A DNA stretch of 64,000 nucleotides from Streptomyces roseolilacinus (GTDB taxonomy: Bacteria > Actinomycetota > Actinomycetes > Streptomycetales > Streptomycetaceae). Positions 8,362 through 17,152 of the stretch are shown here, one piece after another. The position numbers and the translations under genes were made by a program. Each line of letters starts with the position of its first letter. Position 1 is the stretch's first letter. The stretch lies in contig NZ_BMSV01000013.1 of NCBI RefSeq assembly GCF_014649335.1, positions 1 to 64,000 of the forward strand. Reading direction: 5' to 3'. The notes below the pieces were generated by a model. It saw only the letters and a program-made list of their open reading frames with translations. It was not told the DNA's origin and made no database searches.

Positions 8362-8822
8362 GGGGGAAGCCTACGTTCTCATTCGCCGGACACGTGTATA
8401 TGCCTTGGCCTAAGCTGGTCACAACTGTCACAGCAGTTGCACCGGTGCGCTGCTGCGGTCAGGTCACCGTCCTCGTCCACCCCCCCCGCACGGCACCGCG
8501 GCGCCGCCCCCTCCGAGCCGTGCGTCCCACCCCTCCCCCGCGTTCGACGGCGACGCGACACACCGCCCGTTTCCTGGCGTATGTACGGATATGCCCCGTG
8601 TCGCGGAGGGTGAATGACCCGCTTCGGGCTTTCTGTCCGTATGCCTCGGGGTCACTCCCCTGGGTGATCTACCGCGTACGCATAGTCCGTTCGGACCATT
8701 CAAGATTGGGCCCGAAGGGGGTGTTGCGGTGTGTCGACCTTCCGTAACGTCCTCAACTGGCAGCGGTGAATATGCCGCTGCCGCCGTGGGGGAGCCTCGA
8801 TTCGGGAGAGGACGGCGCCGGC
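8362..8822. promoter_or_regulatory. 460-bp divergent control region, PBP / wblA
   Basis: No gene is seen. Two dyads stand out: CAACTGTCACAGCAGTTG at 8422-8439, overlapping a direct repeat GTCAC-N4-GTCAC (8418-8431), and GTCCG-TT-CGGAC at 8685-8696. The length and the divergent promoters fit the heavily regulated wblA promoter known in Streptomyces. Which regulator binds either dyad cannot be read from sequence. Confidence 0.55.
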
Positions 8823-9167
8823 ATGGGCTGGGTAGCTGACTGGAGTGCGCAGGCGGCCTGCCGCACTACCGATCCGGACGAACTGTTCGTACAAGGAGCG
8901 GCGCAGAACAGAGCCAAGGCGGTGTGCACCGGGTGTCCGGTGCGGACCGAGTGCCTGGCCGACGCGCTGGACAACCGCGTCGAGTTCGGCGTGTGGGGAG
9001 GGATGACCGAGCGCGAGCGCCGTGCCCTGCTGCGGCGGCGGCCGACCGTCACCTCCTGGCGGCGTCTCCTGGAGACGGCGCGCACGGAGTACGAGCGCAG
9101 CGCGGGCATCCTGCCCGTCGCGCTGAACGACGACGAGACGTACGAGACGTACGCGGCGGTCGGCTGA
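8823..9167 (+). CDS. wblA: WblA, WhiB-family iron-sulfur developmental regulator
   Basis: 114 residues. The four cluster-ligating cysteines lie in AACRTTDPDELF and CTGCPVRTEC, followed by the family's turn motif GVWGG and a basic segment RRALLRRRP that contacts DNA or sigma factor. WblA proteins hold a [4Fe-4S] cluster and act as global regulators of sporulation and a down-regulator of antibiotic production in S. coelicolor. The sequence from MGWVADWSAQ onward is, as I remember it, nearly identical to S. coelicolor WblA (SCO3579), which is why I start at 8823. A GTG at 8766 in the same frame would add 19 residues. Confidence 0.95.
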   Translation: MGWVADWSAQAACRTTDPDELFVQGAAQNRAKAVCTGCPVRTECLADALDNRVEFGVWGGMTERERRALLRRRPTVTSWRRLLETARTEYERSAGILPVALNDDETYETYAAVG

Positions 9168-9306
9168 CCGCCGACCCCGGAGCCGAAGCCGGCCGTGTCC
9201 GGTCGGCCCGCCACGGACCCGCGCACGCACGCCGTTCCGTTCCCGAGCCCTGCCCGGGTCCCCCCCAGCGGAACGCGTGCCGCGCGGCGCCGTGGCGTGC
9301 GCGCCG

Positions 9307-10581
9307 TCAGCGGTCCTGCCGGGGTGTCGCCAGGTGCGCGCCGATGGCGCGCAGCGTGGTCAGGTCGTGGACGTCGGCGGCGAGCGCGGGCACCTCGGCC
9401 AGCGGTACGTCCGGGTGGAGCTCGGTGAAGCGGTCACGCGTCCGCCGCTCGCGGGCGAGCACCTGCATCCGCTCCGCGTGGAGCCGCAGGAGACCCGCCG
9501 TCAACTCCGCGTCAGCAGGGGGTACTTCGGTCGTCGGTTCGGGTGCGGGAGCCTCGGGAGAGGTGGCCGCCGGGCCACCCACACGAGTCTGCCCGTCCCC
9601 CTGATCCACCATGCGGGCCCCGTCAAGATTTTCCGCGGCGGCGAGCGCCCGCTCGGCGGACAGCCCGGTGGCGGCGCTGCCGTGCACCCGGTTGAGCACG
9701 AGCCCCTCCAGGGGCATGTCCTCCGCGGCCAGCCGCTCCACGAAGTACGCCGCCTCCCGCAGCGCGTCCCGCTCCGGCGCGGCCACCACCAGGAACGCCG
9801 TGCCGGGCGCCTGCAGGAGCCGGTACGTCGCGTCCGCCCGCGTGCGGAAGCCGCCGAACATCGTGTCCATCGCCGCCACGAACGTCTGCACGTCCCGCAG
9901 CAGCTGACCGCCCAGCAGCTTCCCCAGCGTGCCCGTCATCATCGACATGCCGACGTTCAGGAACTTCATCCCCGCCCGGCCGCCCACCTTCGCCGGCGCC
10001 ATCAGCGCCCGGATGAGCCTCCCGTCCAGGAACGACCCCAGCCGCTTCGGCGCGTCCAGGAAGTCCAGCGCCGACCGGGACGGCGGCGTGTCCACGACGA
10101 TCAGGTCCCACTCGTCGCGGGCCCGCAGCTGGCCCAGCTTCTCCATCGCCATGTACTCCTGCGTGCCCGCGAAGCCGGCCGACAGCGACTGGTAGAAGGG
10201 GTTCGCCAGGATGGCGCGGGCCCGCTCCGGGTCCGCGTGCGCCTCGACGATCTCGTCGAACGTGCGCTTCATGTCCAGCATCATGGCGTGCAGCTCGCCG
10301 CCGGCGTCCGTCCCGGCGCCCGGCACCCGGCGCGGCGTGTTGTCCAGCTCCTCGATGCCCATCGACTGCGCCAGCCGGCGGGCCGGGTCGATCGTCAGGA
10401 CGACCACCTTCCGGCCCCGCTCCGCCGCCCGCAGGCCCAGCGCCGCCGCCGTCGTGGTCTTGCCGACCCCGCCCGCGCCGCAGCAGACGACGATCCGGGT
10501 CGCGGGGTCGTCCAGCAGCGGATCGACCTCCAGGGCGTGCGGCACGGCGGCCGGTTCCGGTGCCGCCTCGGCGGCCGTCAT
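9307..10581 (-). CDS. ArsA/Get3-like ATPase, larger paralog
   Basis: 424 residues. The P-loop at about 36-43 reads GAGGVGKTT, so the signature lysine of KGG-x-GKT ATPases is replaced by alanine. The switch motif VVVDTPPSRSALDFL and helical inserts GMKFLNVGMSMMTGT follow the ArsA/Get3 plan. Arsenite or GET-pathway cysteine ligands are not obvious. The C-terminal third holds an acidic Pro-rich linker and a helical tail. The ATG overlaps the stop of the upstream paralog (ATGA), so the pair is cotranslated and probably forms a heterodimer. The in vivo client is unknown. Confidence 0.88.
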   Translation of the reverse strand: MTAAEAAPEPAAVPHALEVDPLLDDPATRIVVCCGAGGVGKTTTAAALGLRAAERGRKVVVLTIDPARRLAQSMGIEELDNTPRRVPGAGTDAGGELHAMMLDMKRTFDEIVEAHADPERARAILANPFYQSLSAGFAGTQEYMAMEKLGQLRARDEWDLIVVDTPPSRSALDFLDAPKRLGSFLDGRLIRALMAPAKVGGRAGMKFLNVGMSMMTGTLGKLLGGQLLRDVQTFVAAMDTMFGGFRTRADATYRLLQAPGTAFLVVAAPERDALREAAYFVERLAAEDMPLEGLVLNRVHGSAATGLSAERALAAAENLDGARMVDQGDGQTRVGGPAATSPEAPAPEPTTEVPPADAELTAGLLRLHAERMQVLARERRTRDRFTELHPDVPLAEVPALAADVHDLTTLRAIGAHLATPRQDR

Positions 10582-11546
10582 GCGTCGCTCACCCCGAGAT
10601 CCCTCCGCAGTGTCCTGGCCAGGTGGTACAGCCCGGCGAGGTCCACGCCCCCGCCGAGCAGGGGAAGTTCGCGCACGGGCGTCCGGAGCTTCGCCAGCGC
10701 CTCCCGCTGCTCCCGCTCCAGCTCCACCCGCCGCGCGTGCTCGGCGGCCTGGGCGAGGAGCGGGTCCACGAGCCGCTCCGGACCGCTCACCCCGGCCGCC
10801 GCCAGGGCCCGGGCGACACCGGCGCGCCGGTCGCCGGCGGCGGCCCGTACCGCGTCCTCGTCGAGGAGGCGCGGGCGGACCATGTTCACGAGGACGTCGC
10901 CCACCGGGAGGCCCGCGGCGCGCAGCTCGGCGACGCCGTCCGCGGTCTCCTGGACCGGCATCTCCTCCAGCAGGGTCACCAGGTGCACCGCCGTCTCCGG
11001 CGACTTGATCACCCGCATCACCGACTGCGCCTGGTGGTGGACCGGGCCCATCCGGGCCAGGCCGGCGACCTCGTCGTTGACGTTGAGGAAACGGGTGACG
11101 CGGCCGGTCGGCGGGGCGTCCATCACGACGTGGTCGTAGACGAACCGCCCGGCCCCGTCCTTGCGCCGCACCGCCTCGCACGCCTTGCCGGTGAGGAGCA
11201 CGTCCCGCACGCCCGGCGCGATGGTCGTCGCGAAGTCGATCGCGCCGAGCTTCTTCAGGGCGCGGCCGGCGGCCCCCAGCTTGTAGAACATCTGGAGGTA
11301 GTCGAGGAGCGCCCGTTCGGCGTCGATCGCGAGGGCGTACACCTCCCCGCCGCCCGGCGCCACGGCGATCTTCCGCTCCTCGTACGGGAGCGCCTCCGTC
11401 TCGAAGAGCTGTGCGATGCCCTGCCTGCCCTCGACCTCCACGAGGAGGGTCCGCCTGCCCTCCGTCGCGAGGGCGAGCGCGAGGGCTGCGGCGACCGTCG
11501 TCTTACCGGTACCGCCCTTGCCGCTGACGACCTGGAGCCTGCTCAC
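10578..11546 (-). CDS. ArsA/Get3-like ATPase, smaller paralog
   Basis: 322 residues from a GTG. This paralog keeps the full deviant Walker A SGKGGTGKTT (about residues 8-17) with the signature lysine, and a DAPPTGR switch motif near 155. The C-terminal helical region lacks the linker of its partner. The family couples ATP hydrolysis to moving anions or membrane proteins. The partner gene starts inside its stop codon, and the pair lies next to wblA, an arrangement I recall as conserved in Streptomyces. Function in the cell is not established from sequence. Confidence 0.88.
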   Translation of the reverse strand: MSRLQVVSGKGGTGKTTVAAALALALATEGRRTLLVEVEGRQGIAQLFETEALPYEERKIAVAPGGGEVYALAIDAERALLDYLQMFYKLGAAGRALKKLGAIDFATTIAPGVRDVLLTGKACEAVRRKDGAGRFVYDHVVMDAPPTGRVTRFLNVNDEVAGLARMGPVHHQAQSVMRVIKSPETAVHLVTLLEEMPVQETADGVAELRAAGLPVGDVLVNMVRPRLLDEDAVRAAAGDRRAGVARALAAAGVSGPERLVDPLLAQAAEHARRVELEREQREALAKLRTPVRELPLLGGGVDLAGLYHLARTLRRDLGVSDA

Positions 11547-11627
11547 AGGGCGAGCGTAACCAGTGCCGCGGCGGCCCACGCAGGAGGCTGCCCCGGGGCG
11601 GCGCGCGGCAGCGGATACAGTCGGCCC

Positions 11628-11786
11628 ATGACCAAGTGGGAATACGCGACCGTGCCCCTTCTCGTGCACGCGACCAAGCAGATTCTGGACACCTGGGGCG
11701 AGGACGGCTGGGAGCTGGTCCAGGTCGTCCCCGGCCCGAACAACCCCGAGCAGCTCGTGGCGTACCTGAAGCGGGAGAAGCCGTGA
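11628..11786 (+). CDS. DUF4177 small protein
   Basis: 52 residues starting MTKWEYATVPLLVH, with a central EDGWELVQVVPGP. This is the compact DUF4177 pattern (W-E-Y at the start, G-W-E-L in the middle). The ATG lies 82 bp from the divergent ArsA-like start. Its stop overlaps the GTG of the RidA-family gene, so the two are cotranslated. No biochemical function is known for the family. Confidence 0.9.
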   Translation: MTKWEYATVPLLVHATKQILDTWGEDGWELVQVVPGPNNPEQLVAYLKREKP

Positions 11787-12256
11787 GCGGGCGCGTGGAG
11801 GCGGCCCTCGCGGAGCGCGGCCTGACGCTCCCGCAGGTGGTGCCGCCGCTGGCCGCGTACCAGCCGGCCGTGCGGTCCGGGGTGTACGTGTACACGGCGG
11901 GCCAGCTGCCCATGGTGGACGGCAAGCTCCCGGTCACCGGCAAGGTGGGCGCGGAGGTCACGCCGGAGGAGGCCAAGGACCTGGCCCGCGTCTGCGCGCT
12001 GAACGCGCTGGCCGCGGTGAAGTCGGTGGCGGGCGACCTGGACCGCGTGGCCCGCGTCGTGAAGGTCGTCGGCTTCATCGCCTCGGCGCCGGACTTCACG
12101 GGCCAGCCGGCCGTCCTGAACGGCGCGAGCGAGCTGCTCGGCGAGGTCCTCGGCGAGGCGGGCGTCCACGCCCGCAGCGCGGTGGGCGTGGCGGTCCTGC
12201 CGCTGGACGCCCCCGTGGAGGTCGAACTCCAGGTGGAGCTCCTCCCGGAGGCCTGA
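11783..12256 (+). CDS. RidA/YjgF-family protein
   Basis: 157 residues. The fold's markers are VYTAGQLPMVDGKLPVTGKVG, the helical QAKDLAR-like segment with NALAAVKSVAG, and the late strand ARSAVGVAVLPLDAPVEVE with the conserved arginine. RidA proteins deaminate reactive enamine/imine intermediates, but this subgroup (extended N-terminus) is uncharacterised. It starts at GTG 11783, overlapping the DUF4177 stop. A hairpin follows 19 bp after its stop. Confidence 0.88.
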   Translation: MSGRVEAALAERGLTLPQVVPPLAAYQPAVRSGVYVYTAGQLPMVDGKLPVTGKVGAEVTPEEAKDLARVCALNALAAVKSVAGDLDRVARVVKVVGFIASAPDFTGQPAVLNGASELLGEVLGEAGVHARSAVGVAVLPLDAPVEVELQVELLPEA

Positions 12257-12274
12257 CCCGGCCCGCGGCGCGTC

Positions 12275-12301
12275 CGGCCGCCCCTCGGGGGCGGGCGGCC
12301 G
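12275..12301 (+). terminator. Hairpin terminator after the RidA gene
   Basis: Nine base pairs, CGGCCGCCC/GGGCGGCCG, around a 9-base loop just downstream of the RidA stop. There is no T-run. Confidence 0.6.
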
Positions 12302-12420
12302 CGCCGCGCGCGGGGAGGCGGTACGGCGCCGCCACGCACGCGGGCGCGGCGTGATCGGTGCCGGCCCCCTCGCCCCCGCGGGCTCTCGAACATCTGGTCC
12401 GATCGGCATAGGCTCCGGCC

Positions 12421-13326
12421 ATGTCCAATGGTCAGTGGTACCCCCCGGAATGGCCCGACCGGATCCGCGCCCTCGCGGCCGGTGAGCTGACGGCCGTGGA
12501 GCCCCGGCGTGCCGCCACCGTGCTGCTGCTGCGCGGGGCCGGCGCCACCACCGAGGTGCACATGCTGCGCCGCCGCACCTCCATGGCCTTCGCGGGCGGC
12601 GCGTACGCCTATCCCGGCGGTGGCGTCGACCCGCGCGACGAGCACCCGGTGCGCTGGGCCGGGCCGAGCCCCGCCGAGTGGGCCGAGCGCCTGGGCGTCG
12701 CCACCCCGGCCGAGGCGCAGGCCATCGTGTGCGCGGCGGTCCGCGAGACGTACGAGGAGGCGGGCGTCCTCCTCGCCGGCCCCACCCCCGACTCGGTCGT
12801 CGGCGAGGGGGGCGCCCCCTGGTCGGGCGGGGCCGGGAGCCCGGGGGAGACCGGTGACGACTGGGAGGCCGCCCGCGCCGCCCTCGTCGCGCGCGAGCTG
12901 TCCTTCGCGGAGTTCCTCGACGCCCGCGACCTGGTGCTCCGCTCCGACCTGCTGGGCGCCTGGGCCCGCTGGATCACGCCGGAGTTCGAGCCGCGCCGCT
13001 ACGACACCTGGTTCTTCGTCGCCGCGCTCCCCACCGGCCAGCGCGCCCGCAACGCCTCCACCGAGGCGGACCGGACGGTGTGGATCCGCCCCGCGGACGC
13101 CGTCGCCGGCTACGACCGGGGCGAGCTGCTGATGATGCCGCCCACCATCGCCACGCTGCGCACCCTCACCGCGTACGACTCGCCGCTCGCCGCCCTCGAC
13201 GCCGCCCGCGACCAGGACCTCACGCCCGTCCTCGCGCAGGCCCGGCTGGACGGCGGCGAGGTGGTGCTCAGCTGGCCCGGCCACGACGAGTTCACCAAGC
13301 ACGTGCCCGCCGGAGGTGCCGCATGA
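12421..13326 (+). CDS. NUDIX hydrolase (long-insert type)
   Basis: 301 residues. RRTSMAFAGGAYAYPGGGVDP leads into a long insert, and AAVRETYEEAGVLL carries the REx2EExG core of the NUDIX box. The first glycine-glutamate half of the box is degenerate because of the insert, as in RNase/NUDT19-like members. It is expected to cleave a nucleoside diphosphate-X or acyl-CoA substrate. It ends in an ATGA overlap with the MBL gene, forming a two-gene unit. The ATG at 12421 is clear from coding bias. Confidence 0.88.
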   Translation: MSNGQWYPPEWPDRIRALAAGELTAVEPRRAATVLLLRGAGATTEVHMLRRRTSMAFAGGAYAYPGGGVDPRDEHPVRWAGPSPAEWAERLGVATPAEAQAIVCAAVRETYEEAGVLLAGPTPDSVVGEGGAPWSGGAGSPGETGDDWEAARAALVARELSFAEFLDARDLVLRSDLLGAWARWITPEFEPRRYDTWFFVAALPTGQRARNASTEADRTVWIRPADAVAGYDRGELLMMPPTIATLRTLTAYDSPLAALDAARDQDLTPVLAQARLDGGEVVLSWPGHDEFTKHVPAGGAA

Positions 13327-14153
13327 CCGACGCGGCCGCCCTCCCCGGCCAGCCCCGCGGCGCCGTGGTCTCCGGCCCCGCCACCGAGCGGGCCGTGAAC
13401 GTCCTGGCGCCCAACCCGTCCGCCATGACCCTGGACGGCACCAACACCTGGGTCCTCTCCGAACCGGACTCCCCGCTCGCCGTCGTGGTCGACCCGGGCC
13501 CGCTCGACGAGGGCCACCTCGCGCGCGTGCGGGACACGGCCGAGCGCCTCGGCAAGCGCGTCGCCCTGACGCTGCTCACGCACGGCCACCCCGACCACGC
13601 GGAGGGCGCCGCCCGGTTCGCCGAACTGACCGGGACGCCCGTACGGGCCCTGGACCCGGCGCTGCGGCTCGGCGACGAGGGACTGTCGGCGGGGCAGGTC
13701 GTCACGGTCGGCGGCCTGGAGCTGCGGGTCGTGCCGACGCCCGGCCACACCGCGGACTCGCTCAGCTTCCACCTGCCGGCCGACCGGGCCGTGCTGACCG
13801 GCGACACGATCCTGGGCCGGGGCACCACGATGGTGGCGCACCCCGACGGGCGGCTCGGGGACTACCTGGACTCGCTGCGCCGGCTGCGCTCCCTGACGGT
13901 CGACGACGGGGTGCGCACGGTCCTGCCGGGCCACGGGCCGGTCCTGGAGGACGCGCAGGGCGCCGTGGAGTTCTACCTGGCGCACCGCGCGCACCGGCTC
14001 GCCCAGGTGGAGACCGCCGTGGAGGACGGCTACACGACCCCCGCGGAGGTCGTGGCGCACGTGTACGCGGACGTCGACCGGTCCCTGTGGCCGGCCGCCG
14101 AGCTGTCGGTGCGGGCGCAGCTGGAGTACCTCTCCGGGCACGGGCTGATCTGA
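13323..14153 (+). CDS. Metallo-beta-lactamase-fold hydrolase (LACTB2-like)
   Basis: 276 residues. The zinc site is read in order as LTHGHPDHAEGA (HxHxDH), PTPGHTADS, LTGDTILGRGT and LPGHGPV. A C-terminal helical/winged segment after residue 210 is the arrangement of LACTB2-like enzymes, some of which are ribonucleases. It is translationally coupled to the upstream NUDIX gene (ATGA). Substrate is unknown, and a nucleic-acid or acyl-thioester substrate would both fit. Confidence 0.9.
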   Translation: MTDAAALPGQPRGAVVSGPATERAVNVLAPNPSAMTLDGTNTWVLSEPDSPLAVVVDPGPLDEGHLARVRDTAERLGKRVALTLLTHGHPDHAEGAARFAELTGTPVRALDPALRLGDEGLSAGQVVTVGGLELRVVPTPGHTADSLSFHLPADRAVLTGDTILGRGTTMVAHPDGRLGDYLDSLRRLRSLTVDDGVRTVLPGHGPVLEDAQGAVEFYLAHRAHRLAQVETAVEDGYTTPAEVVAHVYADVDRSLWPAAELSVRAQLEYLSGHGLI

Positions 14154-14276
14154 CACCGGGGTGTGGCGAAGTCGGTACGCGTTCGCGACGGCGGGCGGAC
14201 TTCCCGGCGGCGGAGCATGCTTTACGCTCCCTTTACATCCGCCGCCACACCGGCTGCCGCTCCACGGGGGGTCTTC

Positions 14277-15161
14277 GTGTTCGTCCTGTCCATCCTGCTG
14301 CTCATAGCCGCGGTGGTGCTCTACTTCGTCGGGCGCGGCGAGGGCCGCGGCGGCTTCCGCCTCGGCGCGGTCGGCGCGCTGCTCGCGGCCCTCTGCGCGG
14401 GGATCGCCAGCTGCGTCCACATCGTCAGCGCCTACGAGGTCGGCGTCCCGGTGGCCTTCGGCAAGGTCGGCACGCCGATGAACCCGGGCGTGAACGTCAT
14501 CTCGCCGTTCACCACCGTCACCACCTTCTCCACCCGCCCCGTCGACCTGAACCTCTCCGACAAGGACGTGGTGGAGGTCCGCTCCTCGCAGGGCGGCGTG
14601 ATGTACGCCGAGCTGACCGTGAAGTGGGCGGTCACGCCGGCCAAGGCGGTCGAGCTGTACCGGCTCGCCGGCAACGAGTCGGCCATCCAGCAGCGGCTGG
14701 TCTTCCCGGACAGCCGGGAGATCGTCCGCAACGTCTTCGCGCGCCACACGAGCGAGGAGGGCTACACCTCCGCCCGCGAGAAGATCAACGCCGAGATCGG
14801 CAAGCTGATCAAGGAGCGCCTCGCCCCGCGCGGCATCGACGTGACGACCGTGAACCTGCGGAACGTGAAGCCGTCCGACCGGCTCCAGGAGCAGATCGAC
14901 CGCAAGATCCAGCAGCAGCAGGCCACCGAGCGCGCCCAGGAGGCCGCCCGCACGGCCACGGCGGAGTCCGAGCGCCGCCGGATCGAGGCGGAGGGCATCG
15001 CCCGCGCCAACAAGATCCTCAACAACTCGCTGAGCGACAAGGTGCTGCTCAACCAGTGCATCGAGGCGTACAAGGAGGCCGCGGCGAAGAACCCGGTGTA
15101 CGCGGTGCCGTGCGGCGGCGGCAGCGGCACGCCGGTGATCGTGGACGGCAAGAAGGACTGA
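14277..15161 (+). CDS. SPFH/band 7 (prohibitin-like) membrane protein
   Basis: 294 residues. Two hydrophobic segments at the start (about 2-18 and 30-48) anchor it. The band 7 domain runs from GVPVAFGKVG through VNVISPFTTVTTFSTRPVDL to about residue 210, then a charged helix (IQQQQATERAQEAARTATAE) promotes oligomer formation. These proteins scaffold membrane microdomains and proteases. I chose the GTG at 14277, which has GGGGGG just upstream and starts at the first membrane helix. In-frame starts at 14217 and 14163 would add a basic non-conserved extension. Confidence 0.87.
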   Translation: MFVLSILLLIAAVVLYFVGRGEGRGGFRLGAVGALLAALCAGIASCVHIVSAYEVGVPVAFGKVGTPMNPGVNVISPFTTVTTFSTRPVDLNLSDKDVVEVRSSQGGVMYAELTVKWAVTPAKAVELYRLAGNESAIQQRLVFPDSREIVRNVFARHTSEEGYTSAREKINAEIGKLIKERLAPRGIDVTTVNLRNVKPSDRLQEQIDRKIQQQQATERAQEAARTATAESERRRIEAEGIARANKILNNSLSDKVLLNQCIEAYKEAAAKNPVYAVPCGGGSGTPVIVDGKKD

Positions 15162-15186
15162 CGCCTCCCTGGGCCGTACGTGCGTG

Positions 15187-15219
15187 AGGGCCGCCCCGCA
15201 GCGACTGCGGGGCGGCCCT
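15187..15219. terminator. Bidirectional terminator between SPFH gene and crp
   Basis: Fifteen base pairs (AGGGCCGCCCCGCAG and complement) close on a CGA loop. It lies 26 bp after the SPFH stop and 23 bp before the crp stop, between convergent genes. Confidence 0.85.
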
Positions 15220-15241
15220 TCGCGTACGTACGGGCGGGCGG

Positions 15242-15916
15242 CTAGCGCGAGCGCTTCGCCAGGCGCTCCACGTCCAGCAGGATCACGGCGCGCGCCTCCA
15301 GGCGCAGCCAGCCGCGGCCCGCGAAGTCGGCCAGCGCCTTGTTGACGGTCTCGCGCGACGCGCCGACGAGCTGGGCCAGCTCCTCCTGGGTGAGGTCGTG
15401 CACCACGTGGATGCCCTCCTCCGACTGCACGCCGAAGCGGCGCGACAGGTCCAGGAGCGCCCGGGCGACACGGCCCGGCACGTCGGAGAAGACCAGGTCG
15501 GACATCTGGTCGTTGGTCTTGCGCAGGCGGCGGGCGACGGCGCGCAGCAGCGCCGAGGCCACCTCGGGGCGGGCGTTCAGCCAGGGCTGGAGGTCGCCGT
15601 GGCCCAGGCCGAGCAGCTTCACCTCGGTCAGCGCGGTCGCCGTGGCGGTACGCGGGCCCGGGTCGAACAGGGACAGCTCACCGATCAGCTCGCCCGGGCC
15701 GAGGACGGCGAGCATGTTCTCGCGGCCGTCCGGGGACGTGCGGTGGAGCTTGACCTTGCCCTCGGTGACCACGTAGAGCCGGTCACCCGGGTCGCCTTCG
15801 TGGAAGAGCGCGTCGCCGCGGGCGAGCGTCACCTCACTCATCGAGGCGCGGAGCTCCGCGGCCTGCTCGTCATCGAGCGCCGCGAAGAGCGGGGCGCGCC
15901 GCAGAACGTCGTCCAC
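15242..15916 (-). CDS. crp: Crp/Fnr-family cyclic-nucleotide-responsive regulator
   Basis: 224 residues from a GTG. The N-terminal cyclic-nucleotide pocket shows PGELIGELSLFDPGPRTATATA (phosphate-binding E-L-S...R-T-A-T), a dimer helix follows, and the C-terminal winged helix reads LTQEELAQLVGASRETVNKALADF. From memory it is close to identical to S. coelicolor Crp (SCO3571), a cAMP-binding regulator of germination, growth and antibiotic production. It is divergent from nth with 247 bp between starts and has a candidate self-binding site upstream. Confidence 0.95.
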   Translation of the reverse strand: MDDVLRRAPLFAALDDEQAAELRASMSEVTLARGDALFHEGDPGDRLYVVTEGKVKLHRTSPDGRENMLAVLGPGELIGELSLFDPGPRTATATALTEVKLLGLGHGDLQPWLNARPEVASALLRAVARRLRKTNDQMSDLVFSDVPGRVARALLDLSRRFGVQSEEGIHVVHDLTQEELAQLVGASRETVNKALADFAGRGWLRLEARAVILLDVERLAKRSR

Positions 15917-16043
15917 GAGTTCTCTCCTATGTCGACCTGCTCAGGGACGTTGGTCCCCATGATGCCGGACCGCGCCGTGCTCTTCCGGGGGACGTTGCGC
16001 GACGCGGTCCTCCGGGGGGTCCGGCCCCCGCAGGTTAATTGCC

Positions 16044-16058
16044 GTGCGATCAATCACA
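16044..16058. promoter_or_regulatory. Candidate Crp-binding site between crp and nth
   Basis: On the minus strand TGTGATTGATCGCAC has the GTG-N8-CAC spacing of Crp sites, with one half-site (TGTGA) perfect and the other partly conserved. It sits 128 bp upstream of crp. Autoregulation is inference. Confidence 0.4.
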
Positions 16059-16163
16059 GCAAGTTTGACGTACTGGTACGCGTGTCCGTGCGGCAGGGGC
16101 CCGATTGGGTCCACATCGCCGGTGCCCAGGGCGGATGTCGGCGGGGGCGCTTAGGCTGGCCGG

Positions 16164-17099
16164 GTGTCCAATTCGCCGGTGAGAGCGCACGCCGAGGGGG
16201 CCGGGAGAGTGTCCGGGGAGCAGAATTCCGCCGTGGGCGAACAAGGTGCGGAGGCAGTCAGGAAAAACGCCCAGAAGCGGCCGAAGGCGACAAAAAAGGC
16301 GAGCGCGCCGGAATCCCGCCTCGCCCTGGTCCGCCGGGCGCGGCGGATCAACCGCGAGCTGGCCGAGGTGTACCCGTACGCCCATCCGGAGCTGGACTTC
16401 CGCAACTCGTTCGAGCTGCTCGTGGCGACCGTCCTGTCCGCCCAGACGACGGACCTGCGGGTGAACCAGACGACGCCGGCGCTCTTCGCGAAGTACCCCA
16501 CCCCGGAGGACATGGCGGCGGCCGTGCCGGAGGAGCTGGAGGGGATCATCCGGCCGACCGGCTTCTTCCGGGCCAAGGCCAGGTCCCTGATCGGCCTCTC
16601 CACGGCCCTGCGCGACCGGTTCGGCAGCGAGGTCCCCGGCCGCCTGGAGGACCTGGTCACGCTCCCCGGAGTCGGCCGCAAGACGGCGAACGTCGTGCTG
16701 GGCAATGCCTTCGGGGTCCCCGGCATCACCGTCGACACGCACTTCGGACGGCTGGTCCGCCGGTGGAAGTGGACCGCGGAGGAGGACCCGGAGAAGGTCG
16801 AGGCGGTGGTCTGCGACCTCTTCCCGAAGTCCGAGTGGACGATGCTCTCGCACCGGGTGATCTTCCACGGCCGCCGCATCTGCCACGCCCGCAGGCCCGC
16901 GTGCGGCGCCTGCCCGATCGCGCCGCTGTGCCCCGCGTACGGGGAGGGCGAGACGGATCCGGAGAAGGCGAGGAAGCTGCTGAAGTACGAGATGGGCGGG
17001 TATCCGGGTCAGCGGCTGGCCCCGCCGCCGGACTACCCGGGCCGTCCGGCCGCCCCCCTGGCCACGGGCGACGGGGACGCGGACGGGGAGATGGTCTGA
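16164..17099 (+). CDS. nth: Endonuclease III (DNA glycosylase/AP lyase)
   Basis: 311 residues, longer than the 211 of E. coli because of a charged Lys-rich N-terminal extension of about 70. The helix-hairpin-helix and catalytic lysine are in LPGVGRKTANVVL, the catalytic aspartate in TVDTHFGRLVRR, and the [4Fe-4S] loop in CHARRPACGACPIAPLC (C-x6-C-x2-C-x5-C). It removes oxidised pyrimidines and cuts the strand. The GTG at 16164 includes the non-conserved extension. A later start would also preserve the domain, so the N-terminus is uncertain. Confidence 0.93.
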   Translation: MSNSPVRAHAEGAGRVSGEQNSAVGEQGAEAVRKNAQKRPKATKKASAPESRLALVRRARRINRELAEVYPYAHPELDFRNSFELLVATVLSAQTTDLRVNQTTPALFAKYPTPEDMAAAVPEELEGIIRPTGFFRAKARSLIGLSTALRDRFGSEVPGRLEDLVTLPGVGRKTANVVLGNAFGVPGITVDTHFGRLVRRWKWTAEEDPEKVEAVVCDLFPKSEWTMLSHRVIFHGRRICHARRPACGACPIAPLCPAYGEGETDPEKARKLLKYEMGGYPGQRLAPPPDYPGRPAAPLATGDGDADGEMV

Positions 17100-17152
17100 G
17101 CGGGGCGGAACGATCGAGTGGCCGGAAGGCGTTGTGTGAGCTGGGGGTGCCT

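Noticed and set aside
6079..8613. Plus-strand 844-codon frame opposite the PBP gene
   Set aside because: Antisense to a gene with all its catalytic motifs. The protein has no recognisable domain.
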